Source: Taxillus chinensis (lineage: Eukaryota; Streptophyta; Magnoliopsida; Santalales; Loranthaceae). From it: a stretch of DNA of 64,000 nt. Below the pieces are notes generated by a model that was not told where the DNA came from, made no database searches, and saw nothing but the letters and a program-made list of their open reading frames with translations. Where the stretch lies: positions 9,221,343 to 9,285,342 of the forward strand of contig CM042090.1 of assembly GCA_023512835.1 (NCBI GenBank), read 5' to 3'. Shown one piece after another: positions 36,259 to 48,679 of this stretch (position 1 is the first letter of the stretch; each line of letters starts with the position of its first letter). A program made the position numbers and the translations under genes.

Positions 36259-39240
36259 ATGCACAGACTGAAGAATCTCTTTAGGCCCACCCCAAACCCC
36301 CACCAACTTTTCAAAGATTGGCAGAGGAAATTCCTCCGCGAAGCCCTCAAAACCGAACGCCGAATTCAAGGCATTACGTGTTTTTGTGTCTTCTTCTTCT
36401 CCATATTTATTTATTTATTTTTAAAAGTTTCATGGATTTCTTTATTTTATTTGTTTGCATTTTTCATATTTTTGTTCCTTCGTTTGTTTGTTTAGGTGCT
36501 TTGGATACGCAGAAGTATTTAAAGAAAGAAATTGGAGAGGCCGTCAAAAGAGAAGAATTTCTTTCAGCCAAGGTATGCCGTTTTTTTTTTTTTTTTTTTT
36601 TTTTTATAATGTCTCAATTGTTTGTCAATGTCTAAATAACTTTTCATAGATTTATAGATAGATAGATAGATAAGACTACTTCAGTTTTACTCATAGAACT
36701 TAATTTTTCATAGCTATATAGAAAGCCCCAAGTACTTTTTTTTGTTTTTGTTTTTTGAAATGCTTTCAAAATTCTAATGCTCAACACTTGTGTTCTTCTA
36801 AATTGCACCCTAGGATCATGCTGGGGAGTTTGTTTCGTCTAGGAAAACTCTGAATCGTCTTCGCAAACACAAGTTGCAGCTGACCTCAGTAGCAATGCAA
36901 ATTGGAGAAACTGTAGGTATGATCCTTCTATATCTGCACGACATATTTACGTCACATATCAGCTATCACCAGCATTGTATGCCATCTATCTCTAAGTCTG
37001 GATTTTATTATTATTTAATAAGCTTATTTGTTGAAACTATTTCCCTGTGAAGCAAACTAATTATATGGTAAAGTAATAGATGATAAACCTCATAGCCCCC
37101 TAGGTCATTGACTCATTGGTTATTAGTAGCGCCTCTTATTAGTTTCCTGTTGGCGTTTCCGCTACCATTCCTTCTTGCTCGCAGGATCTTTGATCCGAAT
37201 TCAGCCTGAGGCTGGACTGGTAATGCTAATGTTTAAAATGAATAGACCTGTACTTCTAGTTCTTGCTCTAGTGGCAACAGCTAGCCTATGCTCTTCCTCC
37301 CACCGCCTGTTTGGGTTTGGCACCTCTCACGTCCTGTTCACAATGCAACTCTCACCTGAAGTTTAACATTTAGCTGTAATTTTGTTTCCGTTTATGTCAA
37401 CTTTTGTCTGTCGCTATATCTCTTGTATTCAGAAACCTTTTTTTTTTCGTTATGGTTTTATGTACATTGGATGATACTCTCTGTTGAGTGTGGCCGTTAT
37501 TTTACCTTTTCATATACGAACTCCTAAAATTCTATGTCCGGAGACTGTCACATGACCATCTATGATAGGATAAAGCACTGGAAGAACATTTCAAATCTGT
37601 ATCTCACCACGGAGATTAGAAGGTGTTTTAAAATTATTAACATGCGGGCATTTATTTTAACTCTAGAGAGGGTCTTGTTTTCAAGACTTCCAAATTTAGA
37701 AGGTGATTTCACTCTGCTTGTTTGAACATTGATATCGTATTCAAGATTCACTGCATTTGTGTTTCTGCATGTTTTCCTTCCAACAAAAGAAATCATATTG
37801 TTAGCTTATGCTTTAGTTTTAAGTCTTCATAGTATTAATGAGAGAATTCTTACTTGTGATTGGGTTTGCAGCAATTGCTCGTACGGAGGGTATGTTCCCA
37901 AACTGTAATGAGGTTATGAAACTTGTTGATAATCTCACGAGGGATCCAGAAGTGACCATTAAAGTGAAACGGTTCCGAAAAGAAATTATCAAGGTACATA
38001 TATTTCAGATATTCTTGACAGCTATACCTTCAAATCCTTTCAAAAAAATAGAAAATTAAACTTATACAAGGAATGTGCCATTGCATTTCCCCAGAGTCCC
38101 ATGAACATCCATTTCGCTTCTGGTGCATGTGTGGGGCAAACAAATGTCTTCCAACTGCAATGTCTGTTTTACCTAGAAAACCAAGTTCCAGTTTTCTCTC
38201 CATTAGCGTGGTTTGGAAAATAAAAGTTGAACGTTGGATGCATGAGGTCCACTCCAACAGTTGCAGGAATGAGAAACTGTAATAAACCTAATTTAGTTTT
38301 TTTATATAAATAAAATTATAGGAATGGGATCGGGGAAGAGAATATTTTAACATCAATAGAAATAGAAGCCCTATTTTAACATTAATAGAAACGGAAGCCC
38401 GCCAAACATTTGACACTACTAGTAAGCCTGCCAAGCAAGATTTTCTTTCTTTGTTTCTTTCTTTTGGATTTTTTTAATGCTCAAGCTTGATTTGATTAGC
38501 TAAAAAAATTAAATAAACAAATATATATATATTTGTGGTAATACAGTAATTATGTAACTGATGAATAATATGCTATTGGAATTATGGAAGGGTAAAAAAA
38601 ATACAAATAAATTACGATCATTTAGATTAGTCACAGTTTTGCGGTAATATCGCGAGACTATTGCATATATCATTTTTCATATCTTAGCTCAACTTGTTTA
38701 TAGCTTTAAGCAAGGGTTAATTTGAATGGTGCTAAGTATATATCAAATGAAATTTGTTAATCCTTTGATTTTAACCCTGCAAGCCTAGAAAATATCATGA
38801 GGTAAAAGTAAATCATTTGGCCTGTGCATTATTTCGTGTAGGCTGGACTAATTGAAGGGAAAGTGAATGATGTAGTTGACATAGTGCTGGATTTGGAAAA
38901 CGAGGAAGTGGAAACAGAAGAAGAAGAAATTTACAATATTCTACGTGAAGCTGGGGCACCACTTTCAGAAGTTTTGAAGAGAGAATATCCGGCAACAAGG
39001 ACTGCAATTGTATGCTTTTCTTTTCTGATCTTTTCTTCTTCTTCTTCTTCTTCTGTATTTAATCTGTTTTCTTTCATTTGGGTGTGTGTGTGTGTGTGTG
39101 TATAGAGGGAGCTATAGGATGATAAATTTACTGAATATATTCTGCAGGGAAAGACAAGAGCCAAAGGTGACAAGAAAAAGAAAGGGGGGAGCAGGGTGTC
39201 GGAGAAGGGTGAATTTCGACACTCTGGCAATCTTGGGTGA
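36259..39240 (+). CDS. Divergent VPS24/CHMP3-like ESCRT-III subunit (6 exons, 224 residues)
   Basis: Exons 36259-36370, 36496-36572, 36814-36916, 37872-37993, 38842-39009 and 39148-39240 join in consistent phase to 675 bases. The N-terminus MHRLKNLFRPTPNPHQLFKD, then WQRKF, matches plant VPS24 (MERVMNIIKPKPNPKQLLRDWQRKL). Further matches are SSRKTLNRL, QIGETVAIART, NEVMKLVDNL and an acidic patch of EE repeats (about 168-178). VPS24 polymerises with SNF7 and VPS2 on endosomes to drive membrane scission; the family length is about 229. Oddities: intron 1 begins with GC (CAAG|GCATTA), since no GT donor keeps the alignment; the charged helix region is much changed; and the usual C-terminal MIM-type leucine helix is replaced by GDKKKKGG and a short tail. 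It could be a specialised paralog or a young pseudogene with an intact frame. I chose the start at 36259, not the in-frame ATG upstream at 36232, because it matches the family start. Confidence 0.85.
39082..39102. repeat. GT microsatellite in intron 5 of the VPS24-like gene
   Basis: About ten GT units, close to the acceptor of exon 6 and preceded by a TTC repeat near 39039-39054. Confidence 0.85.
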
Positions 39241-42200
39241 AGGAAATCAATTTTTATCTTTTATAAATTTTTTGGCCTGATTGTATTCCAATTTCTTTCC
39301 TTATAATAGGTTATTAGCCTTTTTAATGCCTTCGTAGCCATCATCATGGTGGGATGGTTTTTTTCCCCCTTTTTATTTGAAGAAAGATGGGATTAGGGTT
39401 TAAAAAGAAAAAAGAAAAAAGATTAGGGTCTTAGAACAAAGAGAATATATGGAATTGGACCCAATTGAAACTCAGGTTGCAAGTCGAAAATTGCAGGGAA
39501 TATGATTTGAACAGAGGTTGGGTAATTTTGGTAAAACCGTTTAAATGTTACAGTGAAAATTTATGACTTGCCAAATTTTAAGATGATTTAAAAGACATTT
39601 TTCCGGTTCTCTTCTACACCCATTCTAGCTTCCTTTTCCCGCGTTTTTACGTTTTTTTTTCCAGGCATACCTTCTTACGAAATCGCGTTTAATTAATTGA
39701 GAGTCGATTTCAATAAAGTTGGTTTCGATGTGTTATATTATATGGTATCAGGCCCACATGTTATTTTTTTGATTGTTTTAAAAAATTATAGTTCAACTGA
39801 ATTTATATTACTAATAAATATCTTTAAATTTATTGATCCTATTATTTTTAAAAATAATTATATTTTTTTAAATAATAATATCCAATCAAATATTCATACT
39901 TAAAAAAAATAGTTGCATATTTAGAAAAAAAGCAATTTATTGAAGATCATTTTAAACGAGAGAAACGGTAAATTGAAAACGAGTTATTGAAGATTATTTT
40001 AAACAGAAATAGCAAGTTTTGATTTTTTTAAAAATATAATTATTTTTAAAAACTATAAATTCAAATAAATTTTTATCACGTAAATACTTTTAGATTCATG
40101 GAATTTATTATTTTTAAAAATAATATTATTATATTAAATAAATCCTATATTATTTTTAAAGGTGTAATTGAATTTAATGTGATTTGTTAGGACTCTCATT
40201 TTGAATGTAATTGAATTTAAACCTTTAAGATTTCAACTCCGTATATTTTAGGCTACATCTTTTTTTCAATTGGTCTGTCACACCTAGGTATAGAATTTAG
40301 GGATTAAATTTTAATATTTTAGGATATGATGAAATCTCATAATTATAGATAAAGAGTTTGGAATTTAAAATATAAATGTAATACTTTTTTATTGGTTCGT
40401 GATACATTATATTTGTCACTTATATATACATAAGTGGTACTTTTCTTTTCTTTTCTTTCTTTCTTCAATGTGACCAATTGAAAACAATGTGTAGTATGGA
40501 GAAATAGGGACCCCCATCACAAGTTTTCAAAGGTTCAAAATCAATTACATTCAAAACTAGAATTATATAAATCACATTAAATTCAATTACATGCTCAATG
40601 GATTTTGAAAATGATTTGAACTAAATTATTTTAAAAATAATTTAAAATTCTCATTTTCAAAAATGATTTTTAATAATTTTATTTTTAAATTTTTTTTAAA
40701 AAATATATTACAATGACTCAATACAGTATATAATGTTTACAATGAACCTTATTAATATTATCCCTCGGTTGTGAATTCAAACCCATAAATTTGGGGAATC
40801 AATACCCAAATCTCTCTCAATGTTGCATACCTAGGATGCCTACATGGAACTTTGTATTCTTTTGCTAGTGAAGCACATAATAAAAGAATCAAACACAACA
40901 TGTGAGACAACATATTAAACAACCAAGAAACAAACGGACTCAAATCAACCCTAAGAACTTCCCACATGGGCACCACAACACAATGCCCGAAACCACATAC
41001 ATCCATACACCAAAGCTCAATGGCAAGTCCACAACACATCAAGAATATCTTGTATACTACACGGGTTAAGAAGAAATTACATGACGTTTATTCATAAGCA
41101 ATACATGACACGACACCTTAATAGGTGCACTGCAGGGGCAAACAACTCACCAAGGCATTACATAGTTGATAATTATTAGGATTTAAACAAGCCATAGCTT
41201 AACCAAATAATTACAAAGCTATAACTCCAAACACAACCCATAAGAGGATAAAGCAATAACAAATATATCAAGCATTAAAGCCCAAAGGCTCTAGGGAAAA
41301 CTCACCTCAATATGGCTTATACAGACTATGAAAACAAGCCAAGAAGTTTACGCATGACCATGCCTAAAACACATGTATGATCGTATCTCACAACACACAA
41401 CCATGCATATCACCAAGCACAATCATGCTCATTGCCACACATATGACTCCGCACATAACTAGTTCATTGCATACAACTACATACACCCTCATTACCCCAA
41501 CATAACCAAATTGACATGTTCTTGCCATGCACATTTGTATATATTGTCTCACATGATCATGTTTGAAAGTATCATAGTGTAGAAGAACAAACAACAACGT
41601 AAAGCTTTGTACTTGATCATAAATTCTTCGTTCTTTCAAAAAAATAAGCATGGTCAAGTGCATCGGTTTTTAAATTTTCTTCTTTATTATTTGGAACTGT
41701 CTCTAAGACATTTAAAGTTTTATAAGAGAAGTCCTCAATTTTCTACTTCTCATGTTGAATGCCATTATGAATCTTATATCCAACTCAAGTGAAATGAGGT
41801 CTAACAAATTTTTTATTAAATTTTGTTTAGGTGAGTGTTAAACTCCATTTTATCTTGATTAGATACATACTTCTATATTTAAATTTTCTTTTATATTACC
41901 TTTTCATTACATAACTTGAAGGCTAATAAGCAAAAATAGTCAACACATGAACAACACCCAAGCAAGGACACCCTCTACGAATGATCATTTTGTTCGCCAA
42001 ATTTCTAACACATGGCATATCTCTCTTCTTTTTTCCTTTTTATTTTTTATTATTAGTATGATAAATAGTTTAATTTTTATTTTATTTTATTTTAATTAAT
42101 TAAAACCACAAAATCACACAAAAAATGAAAAGTAATAACCCGCACACGACAACCTAGACATTATCCTTTTCAACTCACAACTATCTCAAAAGCATTCTGA

Positions 42201-44403
42201 AATACAGATATTTACATTAAATATTTTTAGAATTTCTATTATCTATCTTTTATAATTTTTTATCATTTAGCCCTTTATTGTCATTTTCAAGAACTCATAA
42301 GCACACCATTTAAATTGTTTATTGATGAGTTAAAGTGAGCATAATCCAATAACGAGCAATAATGCAGACGGATGATATCTCATTAGTAGACTCGTTAGAG
42401 AACGGGATATCTTGTTCCACTTACACATGGAATGAGATATAATTTTAAAATTTAACCTCTCGCCTAAGCGGAGGCGAGAGACAATAATAGGTTGATTCTG
42501 ACGCCGGTAGGACTAAAATCACCTCTATCAACTGTTTCATAAAACCTTTAAAGGGCATTCTTGTCTTATGAAAAATTAATAAAAGCCAATAGCAGAGAGC
42601 GGACAGATGAAACCTTCCTCTACCAATCCTTTTGTAGGACGGGATATCCACCCCACATATGTGACGGAATGCAATTTTAAAATTTCAATATTCACCTAGG
42701 CGGGAGTGGTAGGTGAGCCATCATTATAAATGAGCCCAAAATCCATTGTCAGCCTAAAAAATGAATTTCCCGAATTATAGAGAACCCACCCACCATCCTC
42801 CAACGAGAATTATTAGCTCCCCAATTAACATACATCTAAACAAATGAAGAGAGAAATTTTACTAAAATATGTACAGAACAAATATATTTCAATATTATTA
42901 ATCAACATTTAGTTAGCAATTTTCCTTTCAATCAAAGTACAACTGTCTAAAAATACGAATACGCTATGCCAAACGTGAGAGGTGAAAAGAATGACGGTCT
43001 TTGCAAATGAAAATGCCAGCATTTTATTGGTTCAATGATTTAATTAGATTTTACCTTTAATTTGATCAGAATCAATACTGCTACATCATGTGTGCATGAG
43101 AGGCTAATGCAAAAAATACTTGTATATAGCAACATCCTTTGCAAATTAATCGGTCCATCCAAATAGTCGAATGTAAATTCCACCCACCCGCATGTGAATG
43201 AAGGGTTTGATATATGTTCGAATGAAGATTCTATAAGGACGGGATTGAAAGTGTGGAAATGAAGTGGTTTCATGCATGAGACATGGGCGTGTGATGGATG
43301 CATTTTTTTCACCATAAATTGTTGATGCGCGAATACATAGCAAAGAACTGACGCTGTTCGACTTCAGACTTCAGAGTGTAAACAATCGATTATATAAAAG
43401 AAAAGAGAGAAACATATCGAGCCGAGACTTTCCTAGACCAATAATATCATGTGGAAAACATGCACAGACAAGAGGGTAATGCCATGTGGTGGTGGTGTTT
43501 ATCCTCAGTGTAATTAATTATATATGAATCACGCATCTACAGTTTACACGCCAGATCCATTTTCATGAAACAATAATGTCATGTTTGGTCATAACAAAAT
43601 ATCCGAGTAACGGACAGGGATACCAACTGACTTGTGGCCCTCAAATCAAGCATCAATCATCAATCATCATTTCATTTCAGCTAGTATACTTTACATTATT
43701 ATGTTTTGGTCGTCCAACAAATAGATGTTTTACTCATAAGTCAAATAACAATAATAATACAATGAAAATTGTGGCTTCGATAACGTTTTTCGTTCTATAA
43801 TGATTTCGGGTTAACAGCTACTGCTTGGAAGTGTAAAGTTTCAACTGAACAAAGATTCGGTTTTTTTTAGAAGGTGGGCACAGGGCACTCTGCATCGTGA
43901 TTTTCTGGAATTTTTTACCACCCGGACATTTCCATCCAAAGGTTTCAAAAACTGAATGGCCAAAAGTACTATACTGGCACTGCTATTAAAGTTCACACAG
44001 GAGGCATTGAAGAAACAAAACTAGTAAATGACTGGTATATCAAGAGTAGAGATGGCCAGGGTTTAGCATTATGAAGCAAAGAAAGTAATTGTAACGTTTC
44101 TAATACGACCTATAGAGAAGGGACAGTCAACAACTTAACATGAAAAATGATAATTATACTTAAAATGTGAAACTGAGTAATTTGCCAGCAGACAATAATA
44201 CTAGTGGGCCAGCAAACGCCACAATTATATTGCAAAATGTAACGCACGATTCAAAGGCTAAAAAAACAACGCCAATAGAAGAAGTAAATAGCAGTGCATC
44301 ATTCAGAGAAAGCAAAAACATATACCCGGTTGAAAGATAAAACTACTACCACGAAAAATCTTCTTTATATCAGACCCTCTTTCCCTATCTATCTTCCATG
44401 GCA
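39241..44403. other. AT-rich intergenic region without a recognisable gene
   Basis: No coding motif was recognised. A block at about 40745-41110 has an open frame on the minus strand (EYKVPCRHPRYATLREIW and more) that matches nothing I know; with its different composition it may be a fragment of an LTR. The patch at 42430-42730 holds two related sequences around AATTTTAAAATTT, one with a perfect hairpin (42457-42480). The last several hundred bases should contain the 3' UTR of the PMD-like gene on the minus strand. Confidence 0.55.
42457..42480. repeat. Perfect 8-bp stem hairpin
   Basis: CTCTCGCC and GGCGAGAG pair around the loop TAAGCGGA. A related but imperfect version (CACCTAGGCGGGAGTGG) follows at about 42692. 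The role is unknown; it may be a piece of a mobile element. Confidence 0.5.
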
Positions 44404-45336
44404 TCACCTTCGTTTTGCATAATGAAGATAGACCATCAAAGCTACAGCTGCAGCAGCCCCGGTTGACACAGCAACAGCAGCAGGCCACTGCACCTCCAAG
44501 CCATTCGTACCCTCCTCATTTCCCGCAATCTCCTTCTTTGCTGCTGTTGTCACTCCATTTTCACCTTGAACTCCCTTCTCCTTCAATTCCTTAATCATCC
44601 TCTTTGACTCATTCAACTCCTCCACCACCTTGCTGAGCTCTGACTCAAGCTCTGCAGCTTTTTCATTTTTCCCTTTCGCGCGTGCTAACTCTGATTTGCT
44701 TTCTTCAACAACGGATTCCAATTCCATAACGCCCTTCTTCAATTCACTGATCTCAGCGTCCCTTTGGAGAATGGATGCATTGGCAGCTTCCTCGCACCTA
44801 GCTCTCTCAATTCCCTCCTTGTGTAGCTGGAGCACCAGAGATTCAAGCTCCGCTTTGGCCGCCTCAATCTCACCGCGCAAACCCAAATTTTCCTTCTCTA
44901 AATTATCCAAATGCAATGCCTTCACTTCCAAGAGACTCTTCAGTTTGGAAACCTCCGCGCTGGCTTCCTCTTCCCGACTCATGGAAGTAATCAACTCGTG
45001 CTGCAACCTGGACGCCTCGGTCTCCAGCTCGGACGCTCTGGCAGCAATCGACTCCAATGCCTTCTTGTCCCGTACCGAGTCCTCGACCTTCTTCTCCATG
45101 TCGGCCAATCTCTCGCCCAGCCTCTCCTTGTCACTCCTCAATTCCTCAATCTCCGCACTTCGCCTCCCAATACCCTGACGAATCTCATCGTTTTCGCGAG
45201 CCAGTCCATCTCTCTCCCGCTCCAACTCCCCCATCTTCTTCGTCATCTCCGACAGACGAAAATCGGCATCATCGCGATCCTTGCTCGAGAATCCATCAAC
45301 GTCCACATCACCGTTCACGGTGTACTCATCAGCCAT
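44404..45336 (-). CDS. Coiled-coil, tail-anchored protein like peroxisomal and mitochondrial division factor (PMD1/PMD2), 310 residues
   Basis: In plants PMD proteins sit in the outer membranes of peroxisomes and mitochondria and promote organelle division or shape independently of the dynamin machinery. Here a single exon gives an acidic N-terminus (MADEYTVNGDVDVDGFSSKD), then about 220 residues of continuous coiled coil rich in E, K, L and A heptads (for example ELERERDGLARENDE, SRLQHELITSM, ELESELSKVVEELN). One C-terminal membrane segment follows (AAVAVSTGAAAAVALMVYL) with the basic tail HYAKRR, the layout of a tail anchor. An upstream in-frame ATG at 45384 would add a hydrophobic 16-residue leader; I prefer 45336 because the family starts with MAD and has no signal peptide. 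Sequence identity of coiled coils is weak evidence; the tail-anchor layout supports the family call. Another tail-anchored coiled-coil protein is possible. Confidence 0.78.
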   Translation of the reverse strand: MADEYTVNGDVDVDGFSSKDRDDADFRLSEMTKKMGELERERDGLARENDEIRQGIGRRSAEIEELRSDKERLGERLADMEKKVEDSVRDKKALESIAARASELETEASRLQHELITSMSREEEASAEVSKLKSLLEVKALHLDNLEKENLGLRGEIEAAKAELESLVLQLHKEGIERARCEEAANASILQRDAEISELKKGVMELESVVEESKSELARAKGKNEKAAELESELSKVVEELNESKRMIKELKEKGVQGENGVTTAAKKEIAGNEEGTNGLEVQWPAAVAVSTGAAAAVALMVYLHYAKRR

Positions 45337-45740
45337 GGCTAATTTTACAAGCACAAAGAACACACACAGGCAGGTCAGAAACAAACAACAGATTTACACA
45401 GAGAAATTAGGGGAAAACAAAAACCCTAAAGATAGATGGAGTTGATGAGAACGACGATTCAATTCAGAAAGGAAATGGACCTTTGGTTGTTGATTTTTTG
45501 AAGATGAACGGGGTTGGGGTTGGGGTTAGGGTTAGGGTTTGGTTTCGTGTGTGGCGGTCGTATTTTTGGGAGTCTTTACTCTCAGACTCTCAGTAGATGA
45601 GGAAGTTTTGTTCAGTAGCCTCGTCCAATCTCTCTCTCTCTCTCTGTTCCGTAGCCTCCGCAGAGGGTTGCAACAGGTGGAGACGGCCGCGTGGAAGGAG
45701 GGGATGAAGATAAGGTTTAGGTTTTTCCGATTTGTTATTA
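45337..45740 (-). promoter_or_regulatory. Promoter / 5' UTR region of the PMD-like gene with telo-boxes and a GA repeat
   Basis: Read on the minus strand, upstream of the start codon there are AAACCCTAACCCTAACCCC (45511-45540 region) and a second ACCCTAAA near 45421-45428, both matching the telo-box AAACCCTAA known in plant promoters of growth and translation genes. Farther out lies a GA repeat (CT on plus, about 45629-45646), typical of plant 5' UTRs or core promoters. The transcription start is not defined. Confidence 0.55.
45511..45540 (-). promoter_or_regulatory. Telomere-like repeat run (telo-box)
   Basis: On the plus strand this is GGGGTTGGGGTTGGGG followed by TTAGGGTTAGGGTTT. It contains one exact telo-box complement and four G-runs, so it could also form a G-quadruplex. 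It is too short to be an interstitial telomere. Confidence 0.75.
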
Positions 45741-46987
45741 GTTTTTTAAAATATTTTATTGTGAGTGTTTAAAAATAAACTAGTTCATTCTCATGCTTAT
45801 GTCAATCTTCTTTTACTAATTTCATTTTCTCAAACTATTTTATTGAGAGTATTTAAAAATAAACTATTTCTGTGAGCGATATATATTTATATTTATATAT
45901 ATACTATAAAAGTTTTCAAACTTTTGTGTTCCCTTAATTTATTCTGCATATTTTAATCACTAATAAAAATTTTATTTATGAAATTTTATCCCTATATATT
46001 TTAATTACTAATTAAATTATTTTATCTCTAACTAATTTTACCGTATTTGTTCATTTAACTGATTAATATTAAAATCTCAGAACCTAATCAAAAATAGCAA
46101 CCACTAACATGTGTATTGTAAATATTTATGAATTAATTTGATATTGGAATCATGGATGGTATTTTAAATATTAAATTTTTTGAATTATTGTTTTATCCAA
46201 CAAGTCACCAAACACAATTATAATTCAGAATCTCATCTTATTTCCTTTTGCAAAAAATAAGGCTAAAATATATATAAAAAAAACATATATTTGCTTGCTT
46301 AAAAAATTGTGGAGTCTTGTTTTAACTTTTTTAAAAATATTTTCATAAAAATAATTAGTTTGCAATTTAAAATATCAACATATTTATAAAAATTTGAAAA
46401 AATTTATAATATAGTTTTAAATACTAGTTTAAAATACAAATTTACATTATTTCTTGCTAAATTTATAAATATAACTTTTAAGTTATTTAATTCTTCCGGA
46501 TTATCATGTGCTTTTTTTATCACATGATTCAAAAATAATATTTTATTTTATTTCAAACAACAAACCCAATAATTTTTTATAAGAAAGAAATTAATTAAAG
46601 GGAAAAAATAAATTTTTTTAAAGTGTAAATATGTTTCATTGTTTTTTTCTCAACCGAATACATTATTCAATATATGTGACGATAACTTCAGAGAAGGTTT
46701 GAACAATAACAATCGTAACACCACAATCAAGTTGATAACCTATGATTGATTAATAACCTCGTTGTTTTCTCTTGTATCGGTCAAGAGAAACCAAATATGA
46801 TTGCTAATGAAATTAGGAGGATATTAAAGATTAATAGTCATTCGAAACAAGATAAGTGTGGCCAGCATAAATTAGATAGGACCGATAACAAAATTACAAA
46901 GATAGTTAGAGACTGATAGTCATTCTCCACAAACAGTTGAAATTCTAATAGACTCATTTTATATAGTTTAGAGAGTGCACATATCGG

Positions 46988-47231
46988 GTAGGGGTGGGGC
47001 AAAATTAGATTCAGGCTCGGATACCGACTCAAAAATTTATAGCTGCTCTTAACTCACTCCAACCTGTCTGTTTGGGGCACTTTGGGTCGGATCGGATTAT
47101 GTTGGGACAGTGTTTTTAAGATTACTTTTGCTTTAAAATATTAAATTGGGACAGGTCAGACAAGACCCGAGCCTGACTTAATAGCGTGTTGGGGCGAGAC
47201 AAATCGGGTCGGAGTGGGGCAAAATTGTCAC
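46988..47231. mobile_element. MITE-like element with GGGGCAAAATT ends
   Basis: It starts TAGGGGTGGGGCAAAATTAG and ends GGGGCAAAATTGTCACC, with GGGTCGGA/GGCTCGGAT words inside. Plant genomes contain many elements with ends like TAGGGGTGACAATTTTGCCCC, so this is a probable degenerate member. The target duplication is not clear. Confidence 0.4.
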
Positions 47232-47686
47232 CATTTCAGAGAATTTCATCTTATTAGAGTGAACATAATGTTCTTATAATGGAATAAGTAATTTGAAAAA
47301 ACCGTGTAAACCGTCAATGAAAAATGACTAAGCTTCTCCGATAAAGAATAAAGTTAATTATGTAAACAAAGATGCAAAAATAAAAATAAATTTAAAGTAC
47401 AACTAAAGAATAATAATGATAATAAAATAATAAAAAAAAAGAGTATGTATAACATATCACCTCCACAAGTAAAAAATCATGTCATGTTAATTATATTTTT
47501 TAAAATACAAACACACACACGCCTGTATGTTTGCCCGCCCGCCCCATTATAAGTTACATTATATAATTTATATATATATATATATATATTACTTCATATG
47601 ATATCAATAATATATTATTTAATAAAATTTTAAATCTAAACAACATATTTTTGTTTTTTAAAATTGCATCCAAATTTTAGTACAAT

Positions 47687-47737
47687 ATATTATTATTGTT
47701 GTTGTTGTTGTTGTTGTTATTATTATTATTATTATTG
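47687..47737. repeat. Compound TTG/TTA trinucleotide microsatellite
   Basis: About seven TTG units followed by about six TTA units, seen directly. Confidence 0.9.
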
Positions 47738-48679
47738 GGTACTTGCGAATTTGGTACAAATAGATAATTTAAAATGGGTACAATCATGCTTTAGCTATTA
47801 CATTTGTGTTAAAGGTGCCTATGGAGTATCCCGTGACAAGTTTAATTTTTAATAAGAGAACAATATAATTAATTAGTAATTTAATCAACTCACTTTAGAA
47901 ATCACTAAATGAAATTCAAGATCAAAAAATCTTAATCATTTGAGCCTTCTTTATTATTTTAAATCTAATTTATTTGTTGTCAGTTTGTTTGATAATAGTT
48001 AAATTAAAATTTAAGCACAGGGATTAATGAGTAAATATTAATTCTTAAACTTGTAATCGGCCACTATTCTTGTGAGAGGGGAAAGATACTCATGACTCCC
48101 ATAAGGGTCAATACACTCATAATTGTTAAAAGTATTCAATATTCACCTATGCTTTTACTAAGAATTCCTAAAATAAGAAATACAAAAAGAACCAGTTCAC
48201 CCACTATATATATATATAACCATTTCCCACAAGAAACTCGAATCACTCATTTCACTTTACCCAAGACCTTGATATGAAAAACCTTAATTCCAAAATAATA
48301 GAGAGAGATCCAATAGAGGAGAAAGACAACATTGCAGTTGTATAATATATTGTGATGAATTTTGATCGGGAAATAAAAGGTATTCAAGACAAAAATTTCC
48401 TAGTGATTAAAATTTATCGATTAGAGTTTCAAATTATTTTGTTTGTTCGAATATCAGTCATAACTAATAGTTCAAATGCCAAGTATATAATATTATTTAT
48501 ATGTTTGAATATTAATTATAGACCATTAATACTATGTTCAAATACCAAAAATAAAGACATTAATAAAATATTCAAAAAATGCTTGTCCAACCCTATCACT
48601 TTATTAATGTGTGTGTATGATTGTTCGTATTGCATATGACGAATATAAAATACAAAAATCAACTGAAAAATCAAATCAT

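Larger units (their letters stand above)
45741..48679. other. AT-rich intergenic region
   Basis: No gene is recognisable. It holds a MITE-like element (46988-47231), TA repeats near 47569-47590, a TTG/TTA microsatellite (47687-47737) and the left flank of the copia element. Confidence 0.6.

Noticed and set aside
36318..36635. Phe-rich open frames across intron 1 and exon 2 of the VPS24-like gene
   Set aside because: They run through intron sequence in frames other than the conserved one.
44630..45178. 182-codon Ser-rich open frame antisense to the PMD-like gene
   Set aside because: It is the reverse shadow of a Glu/Lys/Leu-rich coiled coil, with no motif of its own.
45511..45540. Interstitial telomere tract
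   Set aside because: Only two TTAGGG-like units plus TTGGGG variants are present; it is better described as a promoter telo-box.
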